Assembly (NCBI RefSeq): GCF_000429545.1
Contig: NZ_AUCB01000023.1
Span: 1-64,000, forward strand
Reading direction: 5' to 3'
From: Arenibacter certesii DSM 19833
GTDB lineage: Bacteria; Bacteroidota; Bacteroidia; Flavobacteriales; Flavobacteriaceae
Length of the DNA stretch: 64,000 nucleotides
A program made the position numbers and the translations under genes. Shown piece by piece: positions 1 through 8,601 of this stretch (its first letter is position 1; every line of letters starts with the position of its first letter). A model generated the notes under the pieces. The model was not told the origin of the DNA, ran no database searches, and worked only from the letters and a program-made list of their open reading frames with translations.

Positions 1-34
1 GAGCTAGAGACTCGTTTTCGGGGTTTTATTATAT

Positions 35-163
35 CTAAATATACGAATTAAATACCTGATAAACAAGCAGTTGCGTCAATTCTGAATGCGCCTTTAAACT
101 TAAGATTTCATTTAAATCCTGAAGGAATGCTAGGTATTCCTCACCGTAGGTATCATACAACAT
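35..163 (-). pseudogene. Short coding remnant, unknown
   Basis: A 42-residue open frame beginning MLYDTYGEEYLAFLQDLNEI reads as protein-like sequence (amphipathic, Leu/Glu rich), with no obvious promoter and a stop a few codons upstream of the methionine. It may be the 3' remnant of a lost gene or a small real gene; no family was recognised. It lies in a 560-base stretch before the first gene that otherwise holds AT-rich sequence in which I see nothing further. Confidence 0.25.
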
Positions 164-593
164 AAGTAAGACTGGTTTAATTGGTTAATTTTTGGGGCAA
201 TTATCAGGTAGTAAATATATCTACAATCTGGAATTTATACAATAAAATGTGGTGAACTTGTTTAATTTTGTTGTCAAATTCCCCTTATTTAGGGGAGAAA
301 TTATTTTAATCGCCGTTATCTAATTCTTTTTGGTTACAATTTTTATATTTTCAAACAAATTATTCCCTCCAATATTACAAGTTGCCAATGGTATATTCGT
401 CTCTAAACCCAACGCAACTTAAAATCAACGGTCAACAAAGTGTCTTTACTATTTTTTTTAATATAACAACCTTATTGACTTATACCCTACTCTTAAATTT
501 TTATTTTTTCTTTTAAAGCGGATAATTAAATGTACCCGAGGTTTCGTTTTCTATTGTCAATTGGCGTTATTTGTAGGTCTTAAACCAAATATT

Positions 594-1883
594 ATGAGAC
601 CAATAATCGGAATTATGTGCTTACTAGCTATAATGGGCTGTAAGGAAAAGCAGGTAAATAAAGCGAATTCCCTAGAGGAGAAAGCATCTCAGATCCATGA
701 GGAAGTAATTACTATTGACACCCATATAGACATCAATGTTGCCAATTTCACAGATAGTATAAATTATACTCAGCGCTTAGACAATCAAGTAAATTTACCT
801 AAGTTAAAAGAAGGAGGCCTAGATGTTTCTTGGTTAATTGTATACACTGGCCAAGGTGAACTTAATGCCGAGGGCTATGCGAAAGCAAAAGAAAATGCCA
901 TGTCCAAATTTGACGCTATCCATAGACTTTGCAATGAAATTGCCCCAGAGGAAATAGAGTTAGCTTATAACTCTGATGATGTACGTAGAATTGTAAAATC
1001 GGGTAAAAAAGTAGCTATGATTGGTGTGGAAAATGCCTATCCAATTGGAGAGGACTTATCCGAATTTGAAAATTATTACAATTTAGGGGCTAGATATATC
1101 TCCCTATCCCATAATGGCCATAGTCAATTTTGTGATTCCAACACAGGGGAAGAAGATAATGTATGGCTCCATAACGGTCTAAGTGAACTGGGCAAACAGG
1201 CAGTAGCTGAAATGAATCGATTGGGCATAATGATAGATGTGTCCCATCCTTCAGCAGAAGCCATGAAACAAATGATTGCCCTGACTAAAGCACCTATAAT
1301 AGCCTCTCACTCCTCTGCTAGAGCACTTTGTGGTCATAGTAGAAACTTAGACGATGAGCAGTTATTAATGATAAAAGAAAATGGCGGCGTAGTACAGACC
1401 GTTGCTTTTAGTTCTTACCTAAATACAGAAAAGCATGAGACGCATCAGAAGTATATGAAAGAACTACACATTCAGGTGGCAGACTCACTTGGAGTGGATT
1501 GGTACGAAAGGTGGCAATTGGCAGGCCTATCAGAAGAGAAGCGTGCCAATTATAGAAAGAACTATCCCACCGTAGTGGAAATAGTCAATGCAAAAGCTGC
1601 AAAAGATCAAAACGCTCCAGAGGGAGTCAGTGTATCCGATTTTGTTGATCACGTAGATTATATGGTAGATTTAATAGGAATTAACCATGTTGGTATAAGT
1701 TCTGATTTTGATGGAGGCGGTGGAATTGTGGGGTGGACAGATGCCTCGGAAACACCAAACGTGACTTTAGAATTGGTTAAAAGAGGGTATTCTAAAGAAG
1801 AAATCGCCAAGCTTTGGGGAGAAAATCTACTTAGGGTAATGGATCAGGTACAACAAGTGGCTAACGCTTCCGCTACAAATTAG
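594..1883 (+). CDS. Membrane dipeptidase (peptidase M19), lipoprotein
   Basis: Zinc-dependent dipeptidase of the renal dipeptidase family, predicted to cleave dipeptides in the periplasm or at the cell surface. Metal-site residues are visible: His-x-Asp (about residues 44 and 46), a Glu near 146 in the IGVENA motif, and His near 218 (DVSHPS) and 239 (ASHSSA). I chose the ATG at 594 over an upstream TTG at 561 because it begins a clean lipoprotein signal, a short basic end, hydrophobic stretch and lipobox ending in Cys16. The protein is about 429 residues, usual for the family. It is monocistronic, converging on the thioesterase gene with only 2 bases between them. Confidence 0.9.
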   Translation: MRPIIGIMCLLAIMGCKEKQVNKANSLEEKASQIHEEVITIDTHIDINVANFTDSINYTQRLDNQVNLPKLKEGGLDVSWLIVYTGQGELNAEGYAKAKENAMSKFDAIHRLCNEIAPEEIELAYNSDDVRRIVKSGKKVAMIGVENAYPIGEDLSEFENYYNLGARYISLSHNGHSQFCDSNTGEEDNVWLHNGLSELGKQAVAEMNRLGIMIDVSHPSAEAMKQMIALTKAPIIASHSSARALCGHSRNLDDEQLLMIKENGGVVQTVAFSSYLNTEKHETHQKYMKELHIQVADSLGVDWYERWQLAGLSEEKRANYRKNYPTVVEIVNAKAAKDQNAPEGVSVSDFVDHVDYMVDLIGINHVGISSDFDGGGGIVGWTDASETPNVTLELVKRGYSKEEIAKLWGENLLRVMDQVQQVANASATN

Positions 1884-1885
1884 GC

Positions 1886-2275
1886 TTAAGAGGATAAACG
1901 GTCCCTTACGAATTCTATTTTGGTTTTTCCATGTGGCGTAGGTTTTCCATCAGCGCCAAGATTTACCATTATAATATTCTCTACGGTTATAATAGTTTCC
2001 CTGGTCATTTTATTGCGGACTTCACATTTAAGTGTTAAGGAAGTTCTCCCAAAATTGACCACATCTATGCCAATTTCAACGATGTCGCCCTTTAATGCAG
2101 TGCTCATGAAGTTGATTTCTGACATATATTTGGTAACCACCCGTTTATTCTCTAATTGAATAATGCTGTATAGAGCGGCTTCTTCATCTATCCACGCCAG
2201 AAGCTTCCCTCCGAATAACGTATTATTAGCATTTAAATCCTCTGGTTTCACCCATTTTCTTGTATGAAATCTCAT
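1886..2275 (-). CDS. Acyl-CoA thioesterase (hotdog fold)
   Basis: A 129-residue hotdog-fold protein of the YciA/BFIT-like acyl-CoA hydrolase group, expected to hydrolyse acyl-CoA thioesters in the cytosol. The N-terminal region carries the characteristic pattern of this group: a Asn-x-x-x-x-(Phe)-Gly-Gly-x-(Leu)-(Leu)-x-Trp-(Ile)-Asp segment around residues 15-31, where the Asp is the catalytic acid, followed by the conserved ...EINFMSTALKGDIVEI strand. Substrate chain length cannot be read from the sequence. It stands alone, convergent with the M19 dipeptidase gene. Confidence 0.85.
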   Translation of the reverse strand: MRFHTRKWVKPEDLNANNTLFGGKLLAWIDEEAALYSIIQLENKRVVTKYMSEINFMSTALKGDIVEIGIDVVNFGRTSLTLKCEVRNKMTRETIITVENIIMVNLGADGKPTPHGKTKIEFVRDRLSS

Positions 2276-2598
2276 CTTTTTCTATTTTTTTGAAAATTAG
2301 TTAAAGTAATTAACCCAAGGCAATTACAGGGTAGAAAAGTATTGAGATTTAAATATATCTAAATTACGAACCTTTAATTTATTCGGTATGAAAAAATAAT
2401 AGGGATATTATAAGGGAGATAATAATCCTTGAAAAATAATAGTTGTGATCGATTTCGTTTAAAAGACAATATAAAAAATCGTAGGGCTTTACTTTTTCCG
2501 CTTATCGCCATTTCCGGTTATTTAAGCAACCATTTTATACCTAATGTTCATAACCTCGTTAAAAACTATAACTCTCCTACCTTTCTCCCACAAATGTT
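2276..2598. other. Intergenic region, nothing recognised
   Basis: About 320 AT-rich bases between the divergent thioesterase gene and the next conserved gene. I find no coding remnant, RNA gene or convincing hairpin; it presumably holds the promoters of both neighbours. Confidence 0.4.
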
Positions 2599-2628
2599 AT
2601 GACCTATCTTTATAAAAACACCTTTGTT

Positions 2629-3042
2629 ATGAACTATAGAACGGATTGTCTTTTGGAGATTAGACCTGTCATTCCTAATGCAGTTGTTACCGACAATATG
2701 AGTATGGGCGAAAAGTTTCAGAATAAAACATTACGTCCCATATTAAAATTGCAGAACGCACTTTTGGTAATGGTCTTTAAAAATTATATCACTAAGCACA
2801 AAAACGGATTTTATGAATTAAGTTTAGAGGAACGCCTGAGTTTTGTAGAGAATTCCATTCAAAAGGACATTAAATTTAGAAATTCTTTAAAAGGCATCAT
2901 TATTGGGCAGTATACCGAGGAGGAGTATCAGCTGTATACTCAAAATTCATCGGCCCTAAACAAACGGATGATGCAAATGGTTATAGGGCGTTTAAAAGAT
3001 CAAATTTTGTTATTTGAAGATAATATAGTTGCCTCTTTATAA
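2629..3042 (+). CDS. Conserved flavobacterial protein, often labelled glyoxalase
   Basis: A small cytosolic protein of about 137 residues. Its sequence (KTLRPILKLQN, KNYITKHKNGFYELS, KDIKFRNSLKG, SSALNKRMM) matches a conserved Bacteroidota family that databases often call glyoxalase, although I see no glyoxalase metal-binding pattern and regard that name as unsupported. I prefer the ATG at 2629 to the one at 2599, because the family typically begins with a M-x-Y-(K/R)-T-D segment, which is what follows here. It stands alone and converges on a DUF2461 gene 9 bases downstream. Confidence 0.7.
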   Translation: MNYRTDCLLEIRPVIPNAVVTDNMSMGEKFQNKTLRPILKLQNALLVMVFKNYITKHKNGFYELSLEERLSFVENSIQKDIKFRNSLKGIIIGQYTEEEYQLYTQNSSALNKRMMQMVIGRLKDQILLFEDNIVASL

Positions 3043-3051
3043 CTCTTTTAA

Positions 3052-3738
3052 TCATACATGGGATTCCCCATTTAAATTGGTGGAAAGAACTTCACTCATA
3101 TAATCAAAATACGGACGAATTTTTTGGAAGGAATTATTTATATTATCTATAAAACCATGCGATAACACTTCCTCATCAGTCATTTTTCTTATAAAAATAA
3201 ATTGTTTTCTTTTAATCAAGTCTATATTCTCGTGATCTTTATCAAAACCCATTGGTGCTATTTTTAATTCATCACCTTGCATCTCCCCCCATACTTCTTT
3301 AAACTCTTTGTTATTTATAATACTCCGAATTTCGGAGGCATCCATTTCAAATTCCTTCCTTATTCTCAAGAGATCCTCTTTGTTAGGCTCCCAAAAACCC
3401 CCTGCTATAAATGATTCTCCCGGCTTTAATTGCACATAATATCCACCTCGTAAATGTACTCCGGCTCTAGAAAATGAAGCTGCAAAATGCACCTTATAGG
3501 GTGTTTTATCTTTTGAAAAGCGCACATCTCTATAAATCCGGAACATTTTTAGTCTTTCAATATCATCATGTAATTTTAATTTGTTTTTAAGCTGAGTGAA
3601 GAAATTTTTAACTGTGGTTTCCTGTGTTTTAAATGCTAACTTGTGGTCGGAAAACCACTCTCTTGTATTATTATCTTTGAGGGAATTTAAAAATTGAAAG
3701 ACCTCTTTCGTAATTAGTTCCTGTTGTGTACGACTCAT
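3052..3738 (-). CDS. DUF2461 domain protein (TIGR02453 family)
   Basis: A 228-residue cytosolic protein of unknown function. The family pattern is clear: an N-terminal FLNSLKDNNTREWFSDHK segment, a central FRIYRDVRFSKDKTPYK motif (about residues 67-83), then the GVHLRGGYYVQLKPGESFIAGG core. Full length for the family. It is transcribed divergently from cysE, whose true start lies about 93 bases away. No operon partner and no biochemical role is established. Confidence 0.9.
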   Translation of the reverse strand: MSRTQQELITKEVFQFLNSLKDNNTREWFSDHKLAFKTQETTVKNFFTQLKNKLKLHDDIERLKMFRIYRDVRFSKDKTPYKVHFAASFSRAGVHLRGGYYVQLKPGESFIAGGFWEPNKEDLLRIRKEFEMDASEIRSIINNKEFKEVWGEMQGDELKIAPMGFDKDHENIDLIKRKQFIFIRKMTDEEVLSHGFIDNINNSFQKIRPYFDYMSEVLSTNLNGESHV

Positions 3739-3830
3739 TTGATTTTAACTTTGTGCTAAAGTTAACCAAATTCACATCAGAGGATTTTGAAATAATAGTT
3801 AATTTTGAGTTTCTACAATCAATAAAGCAA

Positions 3831-4625
3831 ATGGATAAAGCATTGATCATAAAAAATATTAAACAACACAAAAAGCAGCCCAACCTTCGATTTATTTTAA
3901 AGGAAAAGACAGAACAATTTACAGACCGATTGTTTTATACTTTATTCGACATTGATACACCTGTAGAAAAAAACCTAGATATTCTGGAAAGGGAATTTAA
4001 GGAATTGGTAGAATTAGCCTGTTGGGAGTCGGATACGCCTTGTTGTGATGTTTGGAACCGATACGTAAAATTATTACCTGAAATTCTAGAGAAATTAAAT
4101 CTAGATGCCCAAGCTATTGTAGAGTGTGATCCTGCTTCCTTATCCATTGAAGAAGTATATTTAGCCTATCCTGGTTTTCATGCCGTTGCCATTTATAGAT
4201 TGGCGCACGAGTTATACCAAGAAGGCTTTCCTCTCGTACCAAGATTAATGACGGAATATGCCCATAAACTAACTGGAGTGGACATAAATCCAGGGGCGAA
4301 AATTGGAAAATCCTTCTTTATAGATCACGCCACTGGAGTGGTCATAGGGGAATCCGCTATAATTAAAGATAATGTAAAAATCTATCAGGGAGTTACTTTA
4401 GGCGCTTTGTACGTTGCCAAAAACCTACAAAAAACAAAACGACATCCCACAATAGAGGATAATGTCACCATTTATGCCAATGCCACTATTCTTGGAGGGG
4501 AAACCATAATTGGCAAGAATTCCATTATTGGTGGAAATGCATGGTTAACTACTTCTGTTCCCGCCAATTCAACGGTATTTCATTCTCCAGAAATTAAAAT
4601 AAAAACTACTCCAAATGTCTCATAG
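3831..4625 (+). CDS. cysE: Serine O-acetyltransferase
   Basis: Transfers an acetyl group from acetyl-CoA to serine, making O-acetylserine for cysteine synthesis in the cytosol. An N-terminal helical domain (about residues 1-150) is followed by a left-handed beta-helix of hexapeptide repeats containing the serine acetyltransferase signature IDHATGVVIGE and the YQGVTLG strand. An open frame extends upstream to 3726, but I start at the ATG at 3831, which opens MDKALIIKNIKQHKK as in related proteins and removes an overlap with the divergent DUF2461 gene. The stop overlaps the start of cysM by 11 bases, so the two are very likely translationally coupled. Confidence 0.92.
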   Translation: MDKALIIKNIKQHKKQPNLRFILKEKTEQFTDRLFYTLFDIDTPVEKNLDILEREFKELVELACWESDTPCCDVWNRYVKLLPEILEKLNLDAQAIVECDPASLSIEEVYLAYPGFHAVAIYRLAHELYQEGFPLVPRLMTEYAHKLTGVDINPGAKIGKSFFIDHATGVVIGESAIIKDNVKIYQGVTLGALYVAKNLQKTKRHPTIEDNVTIYANATILGGETIIGKNSIIGGNAWLTTSVPANSTVFHSPEIKIKTTPNVS

Positions 4626-5499
4626 CTTATTGGATACTATAGGAAATACTCCTTTAGTACTATCGAAAAATATCAATCCTAATCCAAACGTATCCCTTTA
4701 TTTTAAAATAGAAGGTCATAATCCTGGTGGTAGTGTTAAGGATAGAGCTGCCTTAAATATGATAAAAGCAGGATTAGAGAGGGGTGATTTTAATTCCAAT
4801 TCCAAGTTAATTGAGGCTACAAGTGGTAACACAGGCATAGCATTGGCCATGATTGCAGGTCTATACGGCTTGGATATCGAATTGGTAATGCCAGAAAACT
4901 CTACCAAAGAAAGAATTCAGACCATGAGAGCCTATGGGGCCAAGGTTACACTTACTCCTGCCGATGTGGGTATTGAAGGGGCTAGGGATTACGCGGAGAA
5001 TAAGGTGAAAGAGGAAGGGTTTTATATGATAAACCAATTCTCTAATAATGACAACTGGAAGGCTCACTATCAAAGTACTGGTCCCGAAATTTGGCATGCA
5101 ACACATGGAAATATTACCCATTTTGTATCTTCAATGGGCACCACTGGAACTATTATGGGAACTTCAACATTTTTAAAAGAAAAGAACTCCAAGATCCAAA
5201 TCGTTGGTGTGCAACCTTCCGACGATGCCAAAATACCTGGTATACGCAAGTGGCCACTAGCATATCTCCCTAAAATATTTGATGCAAAAAAAGTGGATTC
5301 TGTTTTGGAAGTGAATGAGTTAGAAGCTGTTGAAATGACCAAGCGTCTGGCAAAGGAAGAAGGGATATTTGCAGGAATGAGTAGCGGAGGAGCCGCAGCC
5401 GCAGCAGTAAGATTGGCGCAGACATTAGAAAACGGAGTAATTGTATCCATCGTTTGCGATAGAGGGGACCGCTACCTTTCATCGGATCTGTTTTTATAA
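4615..5499 (+). CDS. cysM: Cysteine synthase (O-acetylserine sulfhydrylase B)
   Basis: PLP enzyme converting O-acetylserine and sulfide to cysteine. The PLP lysine sits in the GGSVKDRAA motif near residue 42; the substrate loop is TSGNTG (about residue 70) and the phosphate loop GTTGT (about residue 175). The protein is 294 residues, shorter than CysK and typical of the CysM group, and lacks a C-terminal regulatory domain. Its start lies inside the end of cysE, making a two-gene cysteine operon. CysM-type enzymes can also use thiosulfate in other bacteria; that is not shown here. Confidence 0.92.
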   Translation: MSHSLLDTIGNTPLVLSKNINPNPNVSLYFKIEGHNPGGSVKDRAALNMIKAGLERGDFNSNSKLIEATSGNTGIALAMIAGLYGLDIELVMPENSTKERIQTMRAYGAKVTLTPADVGIEGARDYAENKVKEEGFYMINQFSNNDNWKAHYQSTGPEIWHATHGNITHFVSSMGTTGTIMGTSTFLKEKNSKIQIVGVQPSDDAKIPGIRKWPLAYLPKIFDAKKVDSVLEVNELEAVEMTKRLAKEEGIFAGMSSGGAAAAAVRLAQTLENGVIVSIVCDRGDRYLSSDLFL

Positions 5500-5598
5500 A
5501 AGACCGGCTTCAAAATAAGTTGAGGGTTAAGATACTAGACATTCCTAGGTAAAGGCTAAATAATAAACCTAAACCCTAATTAGGATTAGTAAGGAAAA

Positions 5599-5628
5599 AA
5601 AGCCATTTAATAATACAATTTGGGCTTT
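5599..5628 (-). terminator. Probable intrinsic terminator after corA
   Basis: Read on the minus strand, a six-pair stem AAAGCC/GGCTTT closes an AT-rich loop of about 18 bases and is followed directly by a T run. It lies just past the corA stop. The short stem and large loop make it a weaker call than others in this window. Confidence 0.45.
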
Positions 5629-5633
5629 GTAAA

Positions 5634-6740
5634 TTACAACCAGTTTTTTCTTTTAAAATAGAAAAGTAATCCAACAAAAATAAGAATCATTAATCCCCAG
5701 ACATAAAAGTACCCGTATTTCAGGTGTAATTCTGGGATATAATCGAAATTCATACCATAAACTCCTGCTATAAAAGTAAGCGGAATAAAGATGGAAGCCA
5801 TAATAGTCAATACTTTCATAACCTCATTCATCTTATTACTAACGTTGCTAATATACATTTCCATGAGACTCATAGACATTTCTCTGTATACCTGCAGCGT
5901 TTCATTTATTTCTATACTATGATCCATAGCATCTCTAAGAAAAAGCTTAGTGTCCTTTGTGATTAGAGGATGCTCAGTATCTATTAACTTGCTTATCATT
6001 TCTTTAACTGGATAAATCCACCTCCTAATTCTTAGCACTTCTTTTTTTAACAATTGAATATCTTGTGCTATTTCCGGTGTAGGATGCAGATAAACATCTT
6101 CTTCCAAAATTTCAATCTTAGAATTTATGTTTTCTAGGATTACAAAATAGTTATCTATAATGGCATCGAGTAAGGCAAAGAATAGGTAATCGGCTCCTTT
6201 TTCTCTTATCCTGCCCGTTTTGCTTTTAATTCTATTATAAATACCGTCAAAAACGTCGTCCTTGAGTTCTTGTAAGACGATTACCGTGTTTTCCATAAGA
6301 ACAATAGCGACGTGCTCTGCCACCAGTTCATTATTATGATCTAAATAGAGCATGTTAAAAACACCGAAAATATAATTATCATATTCGTCAATCTTAGGAC
6401 GCTGGTTAGTATTCACAGCATCTTCTATTGAAAGTAGATTAAGGCCAAAGGAAGTTCCAAGCTTTTCAATTAATTTTTCGTCACTAAGGCCAATTACATC
6501 AATCCATGAGATTGAAGGACTGTTTTTGAATTCTATTATTTTTTCAAAGTCCTCCTGCTTATAAACATCAAATTCAAATTCATCTATTTGATGTTCTTGG
6601 TATTCCAATATATGCACACTACTCTTCTCGCCTTCCCTATTCCCCATATATATAACACTCCCGGGAGCCTTGCCCATCTTTTTGGCGCGTCTCGATTGTT
6701 TTTTATTGGTAACCTTAGCTGTTCTCTTTTTTTTACCCAT
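5634..6740 (-). CDS. corA: CorA-family magnesium/cobalt transporter
   Basis: Homopentameric divalent cation channel of the inner membrane. The signature YGMNF lies at the end of the first of two C-terminal membrane segments (about residues 305-330 and 343-363); between them is the acidic loop DYIPELHLKYGY. The large N-terminal cytosolic domain precedes a long helix (about 205-300). The first 27 residues are strikingly rich in Lys and Arg, a basic tail. Full length at 368 residues. It stands alone, convergent with cysM. Confidence 0.93.
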   Translation of the reverse strand: MGKKKRTAKVTNKKQSRRAKKMGKAPGSVIYMGNREGEKSSVHILEYQEHQIDEFEFDVYKQEDFEKIIEFKNSPSISWIDVIGLSDEKLIEKLGTSFGLNLLSIEDAVNTNQRPKIDEYDNYIFGVFNMLYLDHNNELVAEHVAIVLMENTVIVLQELKDDVFDGIYNRIKSKTGRIREKGADYLFFALLDAIIDNYFVILENINSKIEILEEDVYLHPTPEIAQDIQLLKKEVLRIRRWIYPVKEMISKLIDTEHPLITKDTKLFLRDAMDHSIEINETLQVYREMSMSLMEMYISNVSNKMNEVMKVLTIMASIFIPLTFIAGVYGMNFDYIPELHLKYGYFYVWGLMILIFVGLLFYFKRKNWL

Positions 6741-6928
6741 AATATTTTACTCTTAAAATTTGCTGCAATAGGTCTTTGGTTTACTAAAATAAGCATTCAG
6801 GAAGATGCTTTTATCAGTTGTTAGAGTTTTAATTTTTTTTAAATAAAAGGACATAATGTACAGATTAAAATAAATTAGATAAGGAGAACCAATTTAAGTT
6901 TCAATAAAATTGAAAACAGAAATAGTAG

Positions 6929-7714
6929 TTATTCAAAATCTAAATTATAGAGCATTAAACCCGATCCGGGTGCTACATAGGTTAGGGTTGTAGTATTGTT
7001 ATTGTTTAGCGCTTCTTTAATATCGGATAAAAGTAGTTCTCCTTTACCCAGTTGTATTAAAGCTCCCATGATCATCCTAATTTGATATCTCATAAATCCT
7101 GCTCCTTTTATGTGCAGGGCATAACTGACCTCTGGAAAAAAATTGGCTTTTAAGACAGTGTTCTTTTTTATTTGGCATGAATCAATGGTCCTTACCACCT
7201 TGGTGCTTGGCTGTAACCGCGCAGTAAATGCAGAAAAATCGTGCGTACCTATAAACAATTCTGCGCTTTTAATCATAAGATCAATATCTAGATCATCAAC
7301 AATATTGGTTAAGAAAGGAGCGCAGTAGGGGTGATTTTTCTCCCCAAAAGAAAAAAGATATACATATTCTTTTTGTCTACTATCTTTAATAATATTAAAC
7401 TCCTTGTTTACTTCATCTAGTCCAGTAATGCGAATATCTGAAGGTAGATTTCTATTAAATTCGGTTTTAAATTTATCCAAATCCTCTATTGGCGTATCAA
7501 ACAGAAATAACTCAAATGCCATGTCCAACGCAGAAACTTTTGCATCCGTTCTACCGGCACCTAATATTTTAAATTTGGTGTCGGGTAAAATAAACTTCAA
7601 GGTCTTTGTGAGCATGCCCTCAACAGTTTTATGTTGGGGTTGTTTTTGCCAACCACTGAATCTAAATCCTAAATATTGTATGCGTATTAGGTAATAATAT
7701 CTTTTTTTATGCAT
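6929..7714 (-). CDS. truA: tRNA pseudouridine synthase A
   Basis: Converts uridines at positions 38-40 of tRNA anticodon arms to pseudouridine. The catalytic Asp lies in the family motif GAGRTDAKVSA (about residues 57-67) and the second signature FMRYQIRMIMGAL is near 210. I start at the ATG at 7714 (MHKKRYYYLIRIQYLG) rather than a TTG at 7726: four fewer residues, and typical of the family. The stop of a short upstream open frame lies 8 bases before this start, so the gene may once have been, or still be, second in an operon. Confidence 0.92.
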   Translation of the reverse strand: MHKKRYYYLIRIQYLGFRFSGWQKQPQHKTVEGMLTKTLKFILPDTKFKILGAGRTDAKVSALDMAFELFLFDTPIEDLDKFKTEFNRNLPSDIRITGLDEVNKEFNIIKDSRQKEYVYLFSFGEKNHPYCAPFLTNIVDDLDIDLMIKSAELFIGTHDFSAFTARLQPSTKVVRTIDSCQIKKNTVLKANFFPEVSYALHIKGAGFMRYQIRMIMGALIQLGKGELLLSDIKEALNNNNTTTLTYVAPGSGLMLYNLDFE

Positions 7715-7722
7715 TTTAACTT

Positions 7723-7902
7723 TCAAATAAATTCTTGACTACCCACACGATAAAACAGCGTTGCTACTGTAACAATTATAACGATAATTCCGTTTATAGC
7801 ACTAAAACGCCCAATATAATAAAAGTAAACTCCGCTTACTACAAATGACTCCAACAGGCGAGCTACATATTTAATTAGAACAAAGACTGTCTTTTGAATA
7901 AA
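7723..7902 (-). pseudogene. Membrane-protein-like remnant upstream of truA
   Basis: A 59-codon open frame without an ATG runs up to a TGA just before truA. Its product is clearly protein-like: a charged start (VFVLIKYVARLLESF), then hydrophobic stretches including INGIIVIIVTVATLF, ending FYRVGSQEFI. It looks like the C-terminal membrane segment of a lost or miscalled membrane protein. A TTG near codon 17 is the only possible start. The remaining bases up to 8107 show nothing else that I recognise. Confidence 0.4.
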
Positions 7903-8107
7903 TTATCGGAAAAATCCTCTACAATTGTTGATTTTTCTATCCTGACCAGAGAAGATCGATTACTTATTAATGTAAGAAGCACTAAATTTTACAATTAAGT
8001 CATGAACTATTCTTCCGTCTTGAATTTCCTACACTTCATCGATATTTTCAATATAGAAAGCAATTATATCGTAAATATGCTAAAAAAATATTAAGAATAT
8101 CATATAT

Positions 8108-8590
8108 ATGGGTACCAAAAATAAATTAGGAGCTATTAGAGTTAATCTAATTTTATCGATTATTATTTTAATCGCATTAGTCTATTTTAGCTTTTATGGC
8201 TTATATAGTGATCAGTTACATTTTAATAAGGTGGAAAGTTATATTTTACCCATTTTATCATTGGTGCATTTTGTTTACATATATATCCTATGGTTTAAAG
8301 TATCCGAAAACGAATATCCTGATATTATCATGCGAAACATAGAGTATGTGATGTATGGGGTTTTTATATTCTACCTATACGAAATTATAGAAACAGCTTT
8401 AATTTTAAACTCATACCAACAATTTGAAGGTCATATTATTCCTAGTACATTCCACCCCATAGGGATTTTAATAATTAGCCTTCAAATTCTTCTTTCTATC
8501 TGTACATTATGGTCCTTTTTTCTCAGGAAAAGAAAAGTAGGGCAATATGACTTTGATTACTTAAACAATCATGAGAATACTTGGGGTTAG
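8108..8590 (+). CDS. Four-helix integral membrane protein, unknown function
   Basis: A 160-residue protein with four predicted membrane segments (about residues 10-32, 43-63, 74-96 and 112-135), short loops and a basic C-terminal tail beginning RKRKVGQ. No domain was recognised. It stands alone, converging on the MoxR-like gene 11 bases downstream, and is separated from truA by a 390-base region that contains a coding remnant. Confidence 0.6.
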   Translation: MGTKNKLGAIRVNLILSIIILIALVYFSFYGLYSDQLHFNKVESYILPILSLVHFVYIYILWFKVSENEYPDIIMRNIEYVMYGVFIFYLYEIIETALILNSYQQFEGHIIPSTFHPIGILIISLQILLSICTLWSFFLRKRKVGQYDFDYLNNHENTWG

Positions 8591-8601
8591 GTCTTTTTGG
8601 A

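Noticed and set aside
561-593. TTG start for the M19 dipeptidase
   Set aside because: The ATG at 594 opens a standard lipoprotein signal; the 11 extra residues would spoil it.
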